Position numbers and translations under genes: made by a program
Assembly (NCBI GenBank): GCA_037892935.1
Contig: JAYXKI010000004.1
Location: forward strand, 1,922,001-1,986,000
Reading direction: 5' to 3'
DNA from: Phlebopus portentosus
Taxonomy: Eukaryota; Basidiomycota; Agaricomycetes; Boletales; Boletinellaceae
Length of the DNA: 64,000 nt
Notes under the pieces: generated by a model
Told to the model about the DNA's origin: nothing
The model's input: only the letters and a program-made list of their open reading frames with translations
The model's database searches: none
Part shown: positions 32,915-47,532 of the stretch, piece after piece
Layout of the letters: the number at the start of each line of letters is the position of its first letter
Numbering within the stretch: position 1 is the stretch's first letter

Positions 32915-34715
32915 TACAAATAAACACTAAGAATGAAATATACCTTTCACGAATAGCAATGCAGATTACTCTGGGTACCTAATGTTGACTAAACCCAGAC
33001 GCCGGCGCTGGATTACAAATACGAAACTTGTCACTTACAGATCCTCCTATGTAGTTCATTTATGCCGCTTCTAAAGAGATCAATCATGAGCCGGTTCAAA
33101 ACTTCTTTTAGCGCTGACCATGTACTTCACGTTAGGAGCATCATCATAAAAAGCGCAGCAAATGCACGCTCCCCGATTTTCCAGGTACTAATACCACTTG
33201 AGTCTTAAGCACAGTTGCCCTTCCTGCTCTCGACATTGTGAACAGACAAGAGTGTGAAGATGTCTGAAAACATGAGACTCTGCCATACAGGCGCCCACCG
33301 TTCAGGGAACTGCGATAGACCATGTCTTCGTATATTATGGCAGCACTCGTGTCCTTTCAGGAGCAAGACGCTGTCTTACATAGACGTCTATATCTCTCCT
33401 CACATACATCTGCTTCTTCAGCATTCACGAAGCACTCGACGATGAACAATCCTTACAAGCTAAGGCGTGGTGGAGGCAGCAAACCGAGATCTCGCGAAGG
33501 CGCACCTCAGGTCCGCTGTATATACGACCAGGGAAAACTGCTTACTCCGGTGGTTCTTTCGTCGGCCAATCATCTGAAACGGAGTGGTCAGTCGATTGAA
33601 GGAGATAGTTGTACCGAATCAGCCGAACACTTTTCGCATCCATCCCTATTGTCACCGTCCCCGACAGAGACCACAAGATTTGAAGGTGACTAGCGATCCG
33701 TTTCTCTTCAAACGCACTTAAGCCGTGCTATCCCGAAGATCTTGTCCCCTACGACCACACTATATAAGTCGAGTCAAGTATTCATAACATCGATAGAGAC
33801 ACACGCCGTGAAATCCTCCGTTTGTTTGAACGCTCGAAGGACCTTGCTCCGTCTCTTCACGGTATCGTGCACGGCAGCGCCAAAAGGCTCGTTCCCCGCG
33901 TCCATCATTTCAAATATGTCGAGTATGTTTTTCGACTTGTTGGTCTAAAGGAGCTGCAATCCGAAAATTTGTCCTAGTGAGTCACCATCCCCTTGAAGTC
34001 GGGAATTCGTTATTTAGTCGTAGTGATTATTTACTTTAGCCATCTTGTTGGTGATAATCCTCAGTATTGACCACTGTCTATATTATCGGCTTCCCATCTT
34101 ATTCTCGCATCGTCCTTGGTTCACGAGGGAATGCTTACGAAGCAAGGTCGTTCGTGCTTCTTCTGGCCTAGCACGTTCGCTGCTCCTTAATGTGACAATG
34201 GCATTGGGAGTGGAAGGTCTTCATTGTAACCGTGACCTTTTCAAGCAAACGTTTGATGGTTGCAATCACTACAAAGACGAGCACTTTCCACGCTCCGAAT
34301 GCTTGCCCCAACGACGTTATGCTGCATATACCTTCCAAGGGTTCAATAGACCTTTTTTGTCACGTCAAAGTCTCGATAGCATGCCTTTGAAGATATAGGT
34401 TCAGGGGGTTCCGCGTGACAGACGTACAGGAGGAAAATCTGGGCGGAGAGCCCGCCTCGCTCGGAAGGGAAACTGTCGCGGAAAGACTCAAGCAGATATG
34501 AGGAGTGTGTATTTATGGCACGATCAGGAGGGGTGCTCTGTTTCATGCACAGAAAAACAGAAACAATATTAGTTGGATACTGCTGTGTATATACAAGTCG
34601 AGTAAAGTAACCCTTAGAGGTCGGTAATGACCGGTAAATCACGTGTCAGGGTCCAAAGCCCAGAACTTTATTTTATTTTGCCGACTTGGAGTCTCGTTCT
34701 CACAGCAGGACACAC
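32915..34715. other. gene-poor intergenic region
   Basis: Short frames only (for example plus 33322-33693, plus 34045-34398). No domain, no repeat with other parts of the window. Confidence 0.4.
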
Positions 34716-34946
34716 ATGTCTGAACATTCGATTCACCCGCCACTACGTATCAACGTCTCGACGAGAAAGGTGATAACAGAACGACAAGCCAGAAAGAATG
34801 TCGATGCGTTCTTGTTCGACTACCAGAACCGTCCTGGAGGGTCAGACGCTGCTGTTCGCACGAGACTCGAGAAGGTTAGTGCATCGTTGCGCGTAGTCAA
34901 GGAGGCCAATGTTACGGATGGCATTCGGACGCAAAGTGGAGCATAG
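34716..34946 (+). CDS. possible small hypothetical protein
   Basis: An ATG at 34716 opens MSEHSIHPPLRINVSTRK followed by a helical, charged stretch (ERQARKNVDAF, then RTRLEK). A GT site after RTRLEK at about 34875 suggests the frame may continue in a later exon; a further open stretch runs 35045-35287. I could not connect them convincingly and do not recognise the product. Confidence 0.25.
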   Translation: MSEHSIHPPLRINVSTRKVITERQARKNVDAFLFDYQNRPGGSDAAVRTRLEKVSASLRVVKEANVTDGIRTQSGA

Positions 34947-35482
34947 ATCAAAATGTGGGGTGTGCTAACGTCCTTCTTGTCGAGTTGTATTCTCACGGAG
35001 TAACTCAGCAAACGAACACTTCCTTGCCGAACCGCTGGGTATAGCAATCAATGCGAACTTTGAGCAAGCCGTTAATAGTCATTCTTCTGGGTATCAGAAT
35101 ATATCAAATCCAGCCGTCAACTCGTTGTTTCATGTCTCGGATGAATTCTTGTGGCGAATTTTGTACGTGTGTCGTTTCCGCATGGTTGACTTGCATGGCC
35201 TCTATAGCTTCTTTTCAATACCCAACGCGACCATCATGGCTTTGAACTTCATTTTGGGTTACTGCGCCCGACCAAGTCTGACCGCTTGAGCACTTGCATA
35301 CAAGCTCATACTTGAGACCTTCATGATACTGTCTACGTTGCACATGAGGGATGCGTAACAACCTTGTGAACAGTTCGATCTTGCATATGACACCAAAGGA
35401 TACACCGGAATAAAGCTACGGACCAAATCCATACTCCTTCCGCTCAAGGAAACCACCGAACTTGATATGAAGAAAAGAATGG

Positions 35483-38400
35483 TCATATCGGCTCGGAGTA
35501 TAATGGTGGAGCATCGTCTGCCAGGTGTTCTCGTCTAATCTGCTCTAGATCACGTCTCAGTTCAAAGACTTCATTATGCAAAGCATCAACTCTATGTTGG
35601 CGATCGTCGGCGCTGTTGTTTGAGATTTCCGTTCGTGGCGCAGCGTCGCTAGTAGAAACTAAGGAGGTGGGTAAAGGAGATCCACTCGAGTCCACGCCAG
35701 TTCGTTCGCGTTTGCACTCCGACTGTCCGCTGCTTGAATACGGTTGTATAGATGGCTGGGCCGATCTGTATGGCCTTGATGCGAGGGCCGCATTCGATTG
35801 ATGTAAAGAAGCCGGTTCGGGGTTTCCAGGATCACTGGGCAAACTGTATTCGTCCGGAAAGGAAGGCGGCAGGATATATGGTTGGGTGGTTTGCGTGAAG
35901 GACACCACTTCCTCGCCAAGGTTTGGACGGGTACGCTGACGATCTCTGAAACGCCGGCGCATGAAGAAAAAGGCAAAAATCACGCAACAGGCAAAAATTA
36001 CTCCGCCAATAACACCTCCTACTAAGGCGCCGGTACTTGGTTTGTGCTGTTTCTGCTCATTTACGGTCGACCCCACCGATGGAAAAGCTACAACGTTATT
36101 CGTTTTGCTATTCGGGGTTGTCAGTTACTAGACGTGTGGACTATGCGTAAACCTACTCCATCGCCAATAGTGCAAACATGCCACCTTGAGCTGGACTGGG
36201 AATTCTACTGTGAGCCACGCAAGTTGTTGAGGACATGAGCGATCGCAAACCTAGCTATTCCCGAGTTAGGGTCCGTTGCTCCGAGACCAGTACTTGGGTC
36301 ATAAATCGATGCAAATGGAAACTTATTGAGGTTGTTTGACGCATAAGCATGTATTTGAGACACGAGTTGATTGCGGGTGGCATTGTCTGTCATGGTCGAA
36401 GCAGCAAACATCATCCAGTCTAGATGTATAGAGAGTCTATGAAGATATTCTAGGAGCCAGAGTCCCTAGACTCACTTGTTGATGTGTTTTGGTTCGGTGA
36501 GTTATTGAGAGGAATGCCGTACTTTGCTTGGTCTGTCACAAAAGAATATTAACATTGTGGGCTCGCACTCGGTATTGACTTGCACGTACTGGCTGCGGTC
36601 TGATAAGACGTCGTTAATAACGTGTAAACGTCTTCTGGAACCAAGTCAAGGTGAAGCAGCCTGTCGGCGTAGGCATTATAGATCAGTGCATTTGTATCTG
36701 ATGCACCGTAAACAAAGTTAACATGTGAAGGAGATAACGCTTGCTCCTGCCAAAAATTAATGCCAGATGTTGCAGCTTCCTTTTTTTCTACTGAGCTCAG
36801 CGTTCCAAGATGTGAATCCAACGGATTGCTTACGTTAAACTTTTGCATATCGTCCCCGTTCCCGGCGATTTCGGATATTCTCGCCATCGCCGCCACTGCA
36901 ATTATACCTTTCAGCGCGAGATTTGTTTGATTAGACATTATGAAATCGGTTCCGAAGTCACTAGATGCTCTTTATAATTCATCGGTATTTAGTCAGTCTG
37001 ATGGGGTCCAGGAATAACGCATACGCATCTCTACTTACTGATCGGAAGGGGAAATGGTATTGTTGACTAGATACTCTGCCCAATTACGCAGCAAATTGTA
37101 CTAAGACTCAATCGCACTCAGAGACTATAATTGTGATCTTGTAGGACACTCACATGCTTTGCCACTAAGGTCCCATTACCTGAGGCCAACGAATAGGCCA
37201 GAGACATAATAAGCATGCCCGCGGACTCTGCAGGAGTAGAAGTGGCTGAGTTATCAAAACAAAAGACTGGGAAGGAAGTGAGCCCAACCGTCTATCCCAT
37301 AAGGGTGTGGTTGATTGATATCGCCAGACGTTGCCCTTGGGTAGGTGGGACCTTTTCAATTTTAATATATGTTTTACGATTCCACGGTGAGAGACTGTTA
37401 CCAATATTTTTAGCAGCATAGGGCAAGCTGTACGCAGCAGAATCTTGGTATTCAAGGAGTGGGTCAAGAAGATAGCCTCCGATGTCTGGGTTCAGATAAA
37501 GAAACACAGGGAATGATGCATACAATGCATCAACAGTATTGACGCTTGCCGATGTTCTGCTCACATACATTTAACGATGCGCGGACAAAAAGGGAATGAA
37601 GAAAGACATACCCACTGTCGGATCCAGTGCTGCCAATGTTCTTCATGAAAATCTTGACGTCGGACGTGTCCCATACACCGTCGGTAGCAGGTGGGATTGT
37701 AATATCCATAGATCCCATAGCCTGTCGGGAGCTCAGTGCGAGAAGATTGGCGTACTCCGTAGAAATGGATTCCCCAGCCGTCCGGATCTGAGAATCGAAT
37801 GTCTCTGCAGCTAACATAGCTCGTGGGAAATCGTCCAAGACGAACTTCACCTGTGGGATCGAACTTAGTATGATACAAACCTATAGGCAATTGGTGCCGA
37901 CGGAATGCGATTCGGTACATACCACGTCTAAGGGCAGACTGATCTCCGATACAAAGTACGGACTTCTGCTTTCGAAGGAACCGCTAGGAGCTCGATATTC
38001 TACGGAGGGATCGCGAAATACGCCTAATGACCATACTGCAGGCTCGGGTGTTGAAGTGATGTTGCCCCAATCGATTGAAACTCCAAAGCATGGCGTGTCG
38101 TCCCCCCTAGATTTTGAACCTTTTCAGGATAGTGGGCACATAAGACAGTCAGACAGCATACGAGGAAGGAGGTCTGAACTTGGAGGCGGGTTCTTGCGAA
38201 TTACTAATATGACCACCTGAAGGGTTTGCAAAAAATCGGCCCCTTGCAGAGTTCATGCCAGTGATCGCCCACTCCGTAGAGTAACCTTGAATCTGAAGGC
38301 GCGTCAAAAGCGAATATTTAGTAATCCTTTCGTCATCCATATCTCCTGCGTCTAAAACATACCTTTTTAAAGGAGTAGTAGACAGTCGAGTCTTGGGCGA

Positions 38401-39167
38401 TATCATTGTCCTCAACAAATGTTCTCTGGTCTTGAAGTTGGATACCCAAGATAACATAATCTGTAGTATCTTCAGATGTCCATTGCACGGTTTGATGCGG
38501 ATCTCCTGCAGCGAGGCCTAGACAGGTCTCAGTGCTCCTGATTGATGACACGCGCGCTAAACTCGTACCTCCTTCTATATCGGAGTACATTCGCACTCTA
38601 TGAGGTTGACCGTCCATGGATTCCGCAGTTATATATAAATATGCGAACGGAAGCGACTGCAGCGTTAAATTCTTCGGCTGGTAACTGTTAATAACCATGT
38701 TCTCAGCGCATTTGTAGTCATTTACCTCGATTGGACTAAGGAAAGTCATATTGAATTGGACAGTGGCTGCCGTCATGAGAAAGGAGGTACGAGTTGCCGT
38801 AAATTCCACCGCCGTCTGATTCACCGTCTTCTCCCCAGTGGCCCAAGGACTCAGCATTCTATACTCCGTGTCATCTACCACGACGCTGACATACCACTGC
38901 ACGACCTATAAGAACAGTAAAAACAATTGTACGGCAGATATCAATAGATAAATAGAAACTCACCACTTTTGTGTCCCACAACGTATTATCCACTATGAAC
39001 GCGGGTCGCGGATTATTTCCTTGTGTGATCCAAATATTCAGATACGGAGAGCGAACTGCGAGAGGTAAAGCTGGTGGACTGAACGGAAATGCAGTCCAAT
39101 TGGATGGACCAGATTGAGAGGTCGCATTCAGGGGCAAGAGAAGCAGTAAGAGGACAAGATAAAACAT
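35483..39167 (-). CDS. GtaA-type glutaminase with C-terminal membrane anchor
   Basis: Homologous in layout to the fungal glutaminase A family (DUF4965 type), which hydrolyses extracellular glutamine to glutamate. It starts at 39167 with a signal peptide (MFYLVLLLLLLPLNATS). Family landmarks follow in order: PLAVRSPYLNIW, an FGVSIDWGNIT block, FVLDDFPRAMLAAE, FPVFLYLNPDIGGYLL, AGMLIMSLAYS, WAEYLVNN, NQTNLALKGIIAVAAMA, YNAYADRLL, then WMMFAAST and GGMFALLAM. A Ser-rich stalk, a Gly/Val/Ile membrane helix (VGGVIGGVIFACCVIFAFFF) and a basic cytosolic tail of about 140 residues come after. About ten introns; several apparent stops (near 38150 and 36205) disappear when GT-AG introns are removed, including one with donor GTTTGC. 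I see no damage. Confidence 0.85.
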
Positions 39168-40453
39168 CGCCTACGATAGGGATGGGATTAAGGGGGAGTC
39201 GTTGGATGAGAAAAGACACGACAAGGTGAGCGTCGTTTTTATATAAGTCGTTGAGCGGTGATCTTATCGCGACAGCATCAAAACAACACCGCCAAATCGT
39301 TGCCGCCATGCAATGATCACCATGCTATACTGATTCAATGTGAACAAAATTACAAGATGGCGACTTACCTGTGCATATCATGGTGGTGGAAGTTGGGAGA
39401 ATGAATTACTTCGGACAGTCCCGATAAGTATAAAATAAAGCTTTGAGTCGCTTTGCGATGACTACAAGTCATTCTCGAATTTGGAAAGCGATCGGACCGA
39501 CGCATGCATCAACGACCCTTACAACATTTCCGTTGAGCTTGTATCTTGTAAAGCATAATTGAGGTGTTTTGTGAGTTTTTGCAGTCTTTTCTTGATATGT
39601 TCTGCGGTAAAGAATAAGGTGGAAACATCAGATGGGCGGTTGTTCCCCTTCCCCATTAGATGTTGCGTATACCGCTTTCCCATAAGTAGGTAACGAATAA
39701 TTAGGGGAACTCGTGTGACTTAGTTGGGACAGCTAGAATATGCGTAAGGCGATCGCGCGCCCATTTTTTCTTCTTGGTGCGATCAGCAATATTACCACCA
39801 GGTTTCCGGCGGATATAATTGACAGATTGAAATTTCCCACATTATGATGCCCTCTTACTACTGGTGAATGCTGGGCTTTTCATGCAGATGTCTGAACTTC
39901 AGATGCTCTGAGCTCGGAGAAGTCTCTTTTGTATGTAAATGACTGCACGTAAGAAATAGTGGCGCAGAATCAGGTCTTTTGTCTCATTTTAAGGGCGTAA
40001 TGGTCAATAACGGATTTGTCTCTTGGAATCGAGGCGTACACAGCGCATTTGAATGATATTTAACCGCTAAATGACAGAATTTCACTGGCCTGAGTTCTTT
40101 ACCCTTACATGATCTACTTGGATATCATCACGTCTGATTTTCTCTAGTAATGCTCGTTCGCATCACTCACCATCACCTTATGCCTCGTGCACATCATTAT
40201 GACTGTCAGGTGCAGCGACATCGGTCATTACTCCAGACAAATCGGTGTCAATTCGGAGACTGCCATAAGAACACGTAGATACGTCCCGTAGTTGAAAAAT
40301 AATGAGTTCGGAAACAGATCTTGTCATGCACGTTTTCAAGATGAAATACAAAGTTACCACTAATCGCCATGAAGCTACATGCGCGCGTACATTTATTGCC
40401 CATCTGACAGGCGTAGAACTGGATAGGCGTCAGGAAAGACCAAGACCAAAAGC
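39168..40453. other. intergenic region
   Basis: It holds the promoter of the glutaminase gene on the left and the 3' flank of the next minus-strand gene on the right. No ORF of note. Confidence 0.4.
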
Positions 40454-43400
40454 TCATTTGTACTCACGGATCGCAAACTCGGTCCGAATAACAGTGAGCT
40501 TGATGGCTTGGGTATCAGATGTGCAATCGAGCTTTGAGGTGAAGGATGAAGGCACGTACAACAATGTCGTCGCCTGATACGACTACTATGCTACCGTGTG
40601 TCATTGTAAGCCTGAATCGATCAAGCGACGTTAGAGCCTTGGTTGTTTCGCATCCATATGCATTGGTCCATATCTCGTCGTATTTCCCGGCCCGAGACGT
40701 CTCAGTATGCTCTTCTTCGGTGTCAATCAATACTGATTTCCTTGATCGGGACTTGAACTTCGAAGGTGACTTCTGCTGGATCATATCCCCGGACTTAGGA
40801 AATACTATGTCTAGATCAGCTCCCAAACACATTAGCATAGTCGGGTTTTGTTTTGCACGTATCGGGATAGCTTTCTGTCGTGAGTCGTACGACGTTGAGA
40901 AACAATTAAAGCCAGAGCACAATGTCAAACCTTCACAGGACTCTCGCCAAGCCAGGCCATTGCAAGAACGTGTTGAAGAGCAAGGTCCACATCGCGTCCT
41001 AGGTAAAGTTTTGCGTAACTCGACATCCTTTCAGTCGCTGATTTTATGCAACTCGGAACTGAACTCCAGTCCGAATACCCCTCGCAACATGTATGTTCGC
41101 TTTTTCTGTCTGGATCAACCCTGTAGGTGTAAATACCGGCTGCGAGCATCGGCGAATTAGCATTCAAACAGACCCGTTGCTATTGCGCTTGAGAACACAC
41201 CTGTTCCCCGACCGTCGGTTTTCTCAAAACGCATTGGGCATTCTTTCTGAAAAGCTATGAAATCGGCATTCGCGTCCCTTTCTAACTTCTCTCGGTTCCC
41301 TAAGAAAAGCATTTCGACGACAAGTGAAGGCTCGTTCCGTCTCATGTCCTCATCTTGATCAGCCGGACTCGCTATTACCGGTCCATTGCTGGGCCCTTTC
41401 TCCCTCTCTTTGCCATTCCATTTGATGATGTCATCGCTTGAGTTACCAGAATTCCGCTCCGTCGACGGTATAGTTACGTCAGAGTAAGTTGAATGACCAT
41501 AGCGGAACTCACGGGGAAGCGTGAAGGTGAAACGCTTGTACCCCCTTTCCAATAAAACTGAGCTTCTCGTCACTCCCTCAGGAACTTGCATGGATGGCTC
41601 CCACATTGGAAGAAATCGGTATCTGTCGCGAACAGAAGAGGGCTGGAATAAGTTTCCCGATCCCGAGACCTAAACAGTCAAGCTACCCATAAGATCAGCA
41701 TACAGAAGAAATGCAACCGTTTACTCACCCTGTTATCGCAGTACGAACAGGCATAATTGCCAATCCAATTTGCCAAGCTGATCTTGCCGCACCGTCTACA
41801 CAACCATGATCTCTTTGATGCGTCCGTTCTCCCGTTTGCTCCATCATAAGCTTCACGTAAGATTGATTGCGCGACAATCGTCGATCCAACGAAGAATGGC
41901 TCGTATAGATCCTCATATACAGTCGGTGCGGTACTTGTTTCTGGAATAGAAACCGACGCAGACCACCAGGGCACGGAAGGAGAATCGTGAGGACGCCCAT
42001 CAAGGTCTACTGGAATGTCCAGATCTAAAGGACCACTCGGTAGCCACCTGAGAGTGAAGGACCATGTCATCTGCCCTCTCGCGAAGTGAGTCCCGTTCTT
42101 CTTTGGGGTGGAAGAAGGGTGGGCAATGTTGATCTAGCGAATGAGATTCGAAATCAGATGTAATAAAGGCAAGAGTAAAGCAGCACTGACCTGAAGGTCG
42201 ATAATATGAAAGAATCCAAGTACTGCAAATGCACACTCGTCATGCAACTGAAACGGCGACCCTGTCCAAGCTGCTTCCATTATTACGGAAACAGGCATTC
42301 CTCCCTTATACGCTTTGATCAGAGTAGAGATTTCTTCAGGATATTCTTCCGGTGTGCGAAGAACGTTTGTTTCTTCAGAAACTACGACGGTTTCTCCAGA
42401 ATCGTTGCATGAATTATCCCTTGATCCCCAAGAGGACACAAGTGCAAAAATTTGCGCGGTTGCAAGGTCGTCTCTTCTGTCGCTTCTGTCATGTGTGAGA
42501 ATGAGAGCTGAAACAATCGTTCGGATCCGGCACATACTCTATCGGCACTTCATCTTCGATAAGATATTGAAGTTCTGCTTCTGAAGCTGTCTCTTCGTCC
42601 TCTCCAGACTGAGCGTCCGACGTTTTATAGCGCTCAGTTGAACTTTCGAGTTGGTTTAAACAATCCTCTGAAAAAATCGGATGTGGCTTCGGAGTCGGTT
42701 CAAAGCAAGGAAAGCTCCGCATTCTGTGATTTTAGATGAGTTTGCGACTCTTCGCTTTTGGGAATAGGGAATACAGCTAACGTTCTTAACTTCATGGTAT
42801 CGGAACCATCCCAGTCACCAATCCAAAATATATTCGTCAATAAAATCATCGGGGACAAGTTATCATCGGCGCAGACGCCATTGTTGACTACCGAAAGGAG
42901 AGGAATCGCGCCAAGGAGTTCCTCGTAGTTCTAGAAAAAATATTGCATGATAGGCGACAGATTGCATCATTAATGAACTTACCTGAGACCACAAGTACGG
43001 TTTTCTATTAGGAGGAATCCTAACATCGGAGGGTCTCGAGTCGAAGCGAGTCATGTCAAAAACTTTCCACGCAACGGTATTCTTTCCTGCATCACAATAA
43101 TGGTCATTAATCGATATTGAAGAAAGCTGAGAAAATCATGGACAAACTTGAAACAATATTTGTGTCCGAGCGACGTCGTTTCGGAGAGGATTTCAAACTC
43201 GGGTCTCTTTCTCTTCCGTACTCTTCGATTGTTCCGTGCTGATCGACTATTTCGTGCTTTTCGATTGAAGCCGCCTTACGTTTGCGGGCTTTGCATGCAG
43301 CTGGCTCTGTTCTCTTTTCCAAGACGGACTTGGATGAATTGCTCTCATCGCAGACTGTCAAATCCGATATAGAGGTCTGCTCGAACATATCGACGAGTGT

Positions 43401-43763
43401 TTGCTGGGAAAGGGCAAAATCATTTTTCGGGATCGAAATCGCTGGGTACTGTTGATCAGGAATTTGTTCGGCTCCAAGTTGTATATAGCCAGGAGGGTAG
43501 GTACAACGAAACCTCTTTTCATTGCAAAAATTGCATGTCTTGTCGCGAGAACAGTCACGTCTTCTTAAGTGGTTGCAGTTTGCGCACCTATTTCGAGCAA
43601 ATACTCTGAATTTGCGTTCACGACTGCTTTCCACCGCGAATAAGTTCCGAAGCGGAATGTTAGCTTTCGCTCGTATGCATTGAAGATCTGCAACAGAAGC
43701 GTGCCGGGATTGCCCTCCCCATTTCTCAACACAGGGCGGAGCATTGAAGTCAGGGGCGTTCAT
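40454..43763 (-). CDS. Cys-rich hypothetical protein, possibly with a degenerate AlkB-like C-terminal fold
   Basis: A long multi-exon minus-strand gene can be read from MNAPDFNAPPC (43763) to a stop at 40454. The N-terminal third has a zinc-cluster-like array C-x2-C-x7-C-x5-C-x2-C-x6-C (CANCNHLRRRDC...). A nuclear-type basic run, KARKRKAASIEK, follows. A middle exon has a second Cys pair set (WLCRRCGKIS...YACSYC). Near the end, PTMLMCLGADLDIVF followed later by MTHGSIVVVSGDDI resembles the SLG and HGD-LVVMSG strands of AlkB-type 2-oxoglutarate/Fe(II) oxygenases, but where HxD would be expected I read PIR, so iron binding is probably lost. The family assignment is tentative. The gene shares a 131-base promoter region with TGS1. 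Confidence 0.6.
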
Positions 43764-43894
43764 TTCAAACGTGGCTTGAGGTAGCAGAACATACGGATAG
43801 CCTCAAAGAGCGAGCGAACTAGAATTACATAAGCGTTGCTGGCGGCCTTCGTGTCAACCTCTCACCTCACACCTTACTTAGCTACTCTAGTGCT
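43764..43894. promoter_or_regulatory. short bidirectional promoter region
   Basis: Only 131 bases separate two divergent start codons, of the Cys-rich gene (minus, 43763) and TGS1 (plus, 43895). No clear TATA box is visible. Shared control is inferred from spacing alone. Confidence 0.45.
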
Positions 43895-44964
<1,070 letters not shown>

Positions 44965-45394
44965 TTGGATGATTGTTCCGATACGAACCATTTTTTACTA
45001 GTCTGGAGTCTCACAGCGAGTTGTTTGTCCTACACGTGCCAATGTCGTGGATGTATGTACATAGGCAAATTGTAAGGCAATGCATGAGTGCGCTAGCTCA
45101 TAGATCTGAATCAGGGGGCACTTGAACTAGACGAGACGACATTAACTGTCTGAGGTCTGAGAGAAGCAAATCTTCTATTTAAGTAGTTTAATAATTATTT
45201 AAAAGTATCGAAAACCGTGGGAACGATTTGCGAACATGATCCCAAAGCGGAAGTCCTTCGCTCAGTTCCTCACTTTGTACAGTTCCACTAACCCGCATTC
45301 ACTAAGTATTCTTCCTCGGTGCGTAGAATTGACTTCCATCCCTCCCATTCCTATCACGCATAGCTGACAGTCACGGTGTGAAGCTGTGGTATCC

Positions 45395-47141
45395 ATGCCC
45401 TCAGAAACGCCACAGGTGACGCGCACTTCGACGAAATATGAGAATATTCCTCCTCGCTTCAGGAAAGGTGACTATCTTCACTTACGCTTGCAAAGATTTG
45501 TTGCTCAGAGTTACCAATAAAGTATGGATACAAGGGCACGCCGAAAAGATCCAGAAAAAGTTGGACGCGCCCATAGAAGAGTTCTCTTTTTCCATGCCGA
45601 AATCCACATCCTTTTCGGACAAGGATCTGCTCAAAATCACAGAAAGGAAGGTCTCTCAGAGCCATTTTTCGGGCACTTCCAACGAAGGATCCTCAAACTC
45701 TAGCTCATCTTTTACTCGTCACAAACGACCTAGAACATCTGAAACCTCCCCACCGGACTTGCCTACAGGTGGCAGCGAAAGACATTTCCGCGAAACGGAG
45801 AAGGAAGCATATCATACTCCGATAGCATACAGTGGGACATCAGCGATGCGTCAAATCGTAGACTCTATAGTCAATGCCAATGTAGCCTTATCCACTCCTC
45901 CGGCGTCCCGTTCTTGTTCACCTCATGACGGATTAAAGCCACCAAGGCGGCTTCGGCAGTCATCGCAATCACGCCCGACTTCAAGAACAAACTCCCCGAA
46001 TCCTGGTACTCGTCCTTCAACTCCAATTCCATCTGGATGGACAGCTCCGAGCTCTCGGCATTCTTTTCGGCGGTTCGACATTCGACCGTGGGGTCCACGA
46101 CACTTAGAATACGACTATAATCAGGCACGGAAGGAATTCCAGGCGGCTGCGTATTACGCTCTAGGACAATACGGATACGAGCCACCGAAAGGGATTGGCA
46201 AGTACAAAGCTCCAGCCCCGGAATTTCTTCCGTCGATGGACGATTTACGCAGGATTTCGGATTTTGCTAAAGCATGTAGGAAGCTCGATTATGCCGATCG
46301 TGCGTTGGAGGAGGCACTTTTTCGAGGGGAGACGTGGGAGAACACCCCTATTCCAGAGAAGTACCTTAAGCTTTCACTTGAGGATGCAGTTCCGGAGGAT
46401 CTCTGCATACAGCGTCGAGACAACACAGCGACTCAAGATCGATCACGAAGCTCGGTCACTCTCGAGGAAGCAGCAGGTCAATTTGATTCTTCTTTATTGG
46501 CGCGATCGTCAACTGCGCCCACGTCAGTACCTTCATCTGCTTCTGCGTCAGAAAAGGGCACAACGTCAGCCGCTAAAGACGATATTCGATCCTCGCGTGG
46601 AACATCGCCCTTGGCCAAAATGACCTTATCAGACGAGTCTCTTCCCCCACCAGTCTCATCATCTACGCCGCAGAATATTGGTGTAGTTCCTGACGCTGGT
46701 GCCGCTCATAAACATGCTTCAGATGACGCTTCTTCTCAGGCGCGACGTAACTCCGGTATTACTTCTGGAGTATCTAACGCATCATCTAGTCGTAAGCGAC
46801 TACTTAGCGAGGTCGAGATCGAAGGTGGCGCCAACCTTACGGAAGTTAAGGACCAATCCAAGGAGACTGGCGTTATACTCCAAGTACCAACGCATGCCTA
46901 CTCTCCTGATGCTTCACGTACCAAATCTGGGAAGGAGGTGGAGGGATCTCTGGGGCGGACTGAGTCGGAATCAACTACAGGATCAGGATCAGCGCTTGGT
47001 TTTGTCGAGATGAGCTCAGCAGGAGACTCTCCGCCGACGTCTGTATCCAGCGCCATGTCTAAAGAAACGCATTCCAGGACACGCGGAGGTAGAGTTGGAA
47101 GAATGCGTGGGCGTAAGCGTGGCCTAGGAAGGGGAAGATAG
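45395..47141 (+). CDS. hypothetical disordered Ser/Pro-rich protein with basic C terminus
   Basis: Two exons, 45395-45467 and 45523-47141, give 563 aa from MPSETPQVTRTS. The first exon adds a natural start to the long open frame; the in-frame ATG at 45438 lies in another phase. It is Ser/Thr/Pro-rich with a central more ordered block (PWGPRHLEYDYNQARKEF, YYALGQYGYEPPKGIGKYK, then LDYADRALEEAL). It ends in an Arg/Gly tail (RTRGGRVGRMRGRKRG) of the kind that binds RNA. No domain is recognised. The central block may be the conserved part. Confidence 0.7.
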
Positions 47142-47532
47142 GGTTCGTGGTCGAACGTACGCGAAATGAGTTTGGCGTGGCCTAGCGTTGTAAGTCTGAG
47201 ATTTCTGAAATTGAGGCGAAGTTTTTCGGTATATTTGCTGTAAATATCTGAGATTATGTTTTCTCTCTCTTTCTGTCTCGGGTTTTCTCGCCAGTATCTA
47301 TGTTTTCTCTGTATAGCTATCCTAATTCAGTCATAAACTACTTTGTTGCCTCTTTACGACCGTCCTTGATAGCTTCAAGCATGGAGTCTAGCTCAGCGAG
47401 GTCTTCGAACAGGTATATCAGCTAATGGTACATGATGAATCTTTCCTATATCTGAACTTTAATGATGCAATTGCTTTTGACACCTTTGCTTGTCTGGAGC
47501 TACGTGGTCTGGCATCGACTACGCGTCTTCCA

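Noticed and set aside
36200..38350. Frameshifts in the glutaminase gene near 36205 and 38150
   Set aside because: Introns with GT-AG ends (about 46 and 95 bases) remove both and restore the conserved GGMFALLAM and FGVSIDWG blocks.
40546..41160. 204-codon plus-strand ORF as a gene
   Set aside because: It lies antisense to exons of the minus-strand Cys-rich gene, which show consistent splice sites and family-like strands; the plus frame has no domain.
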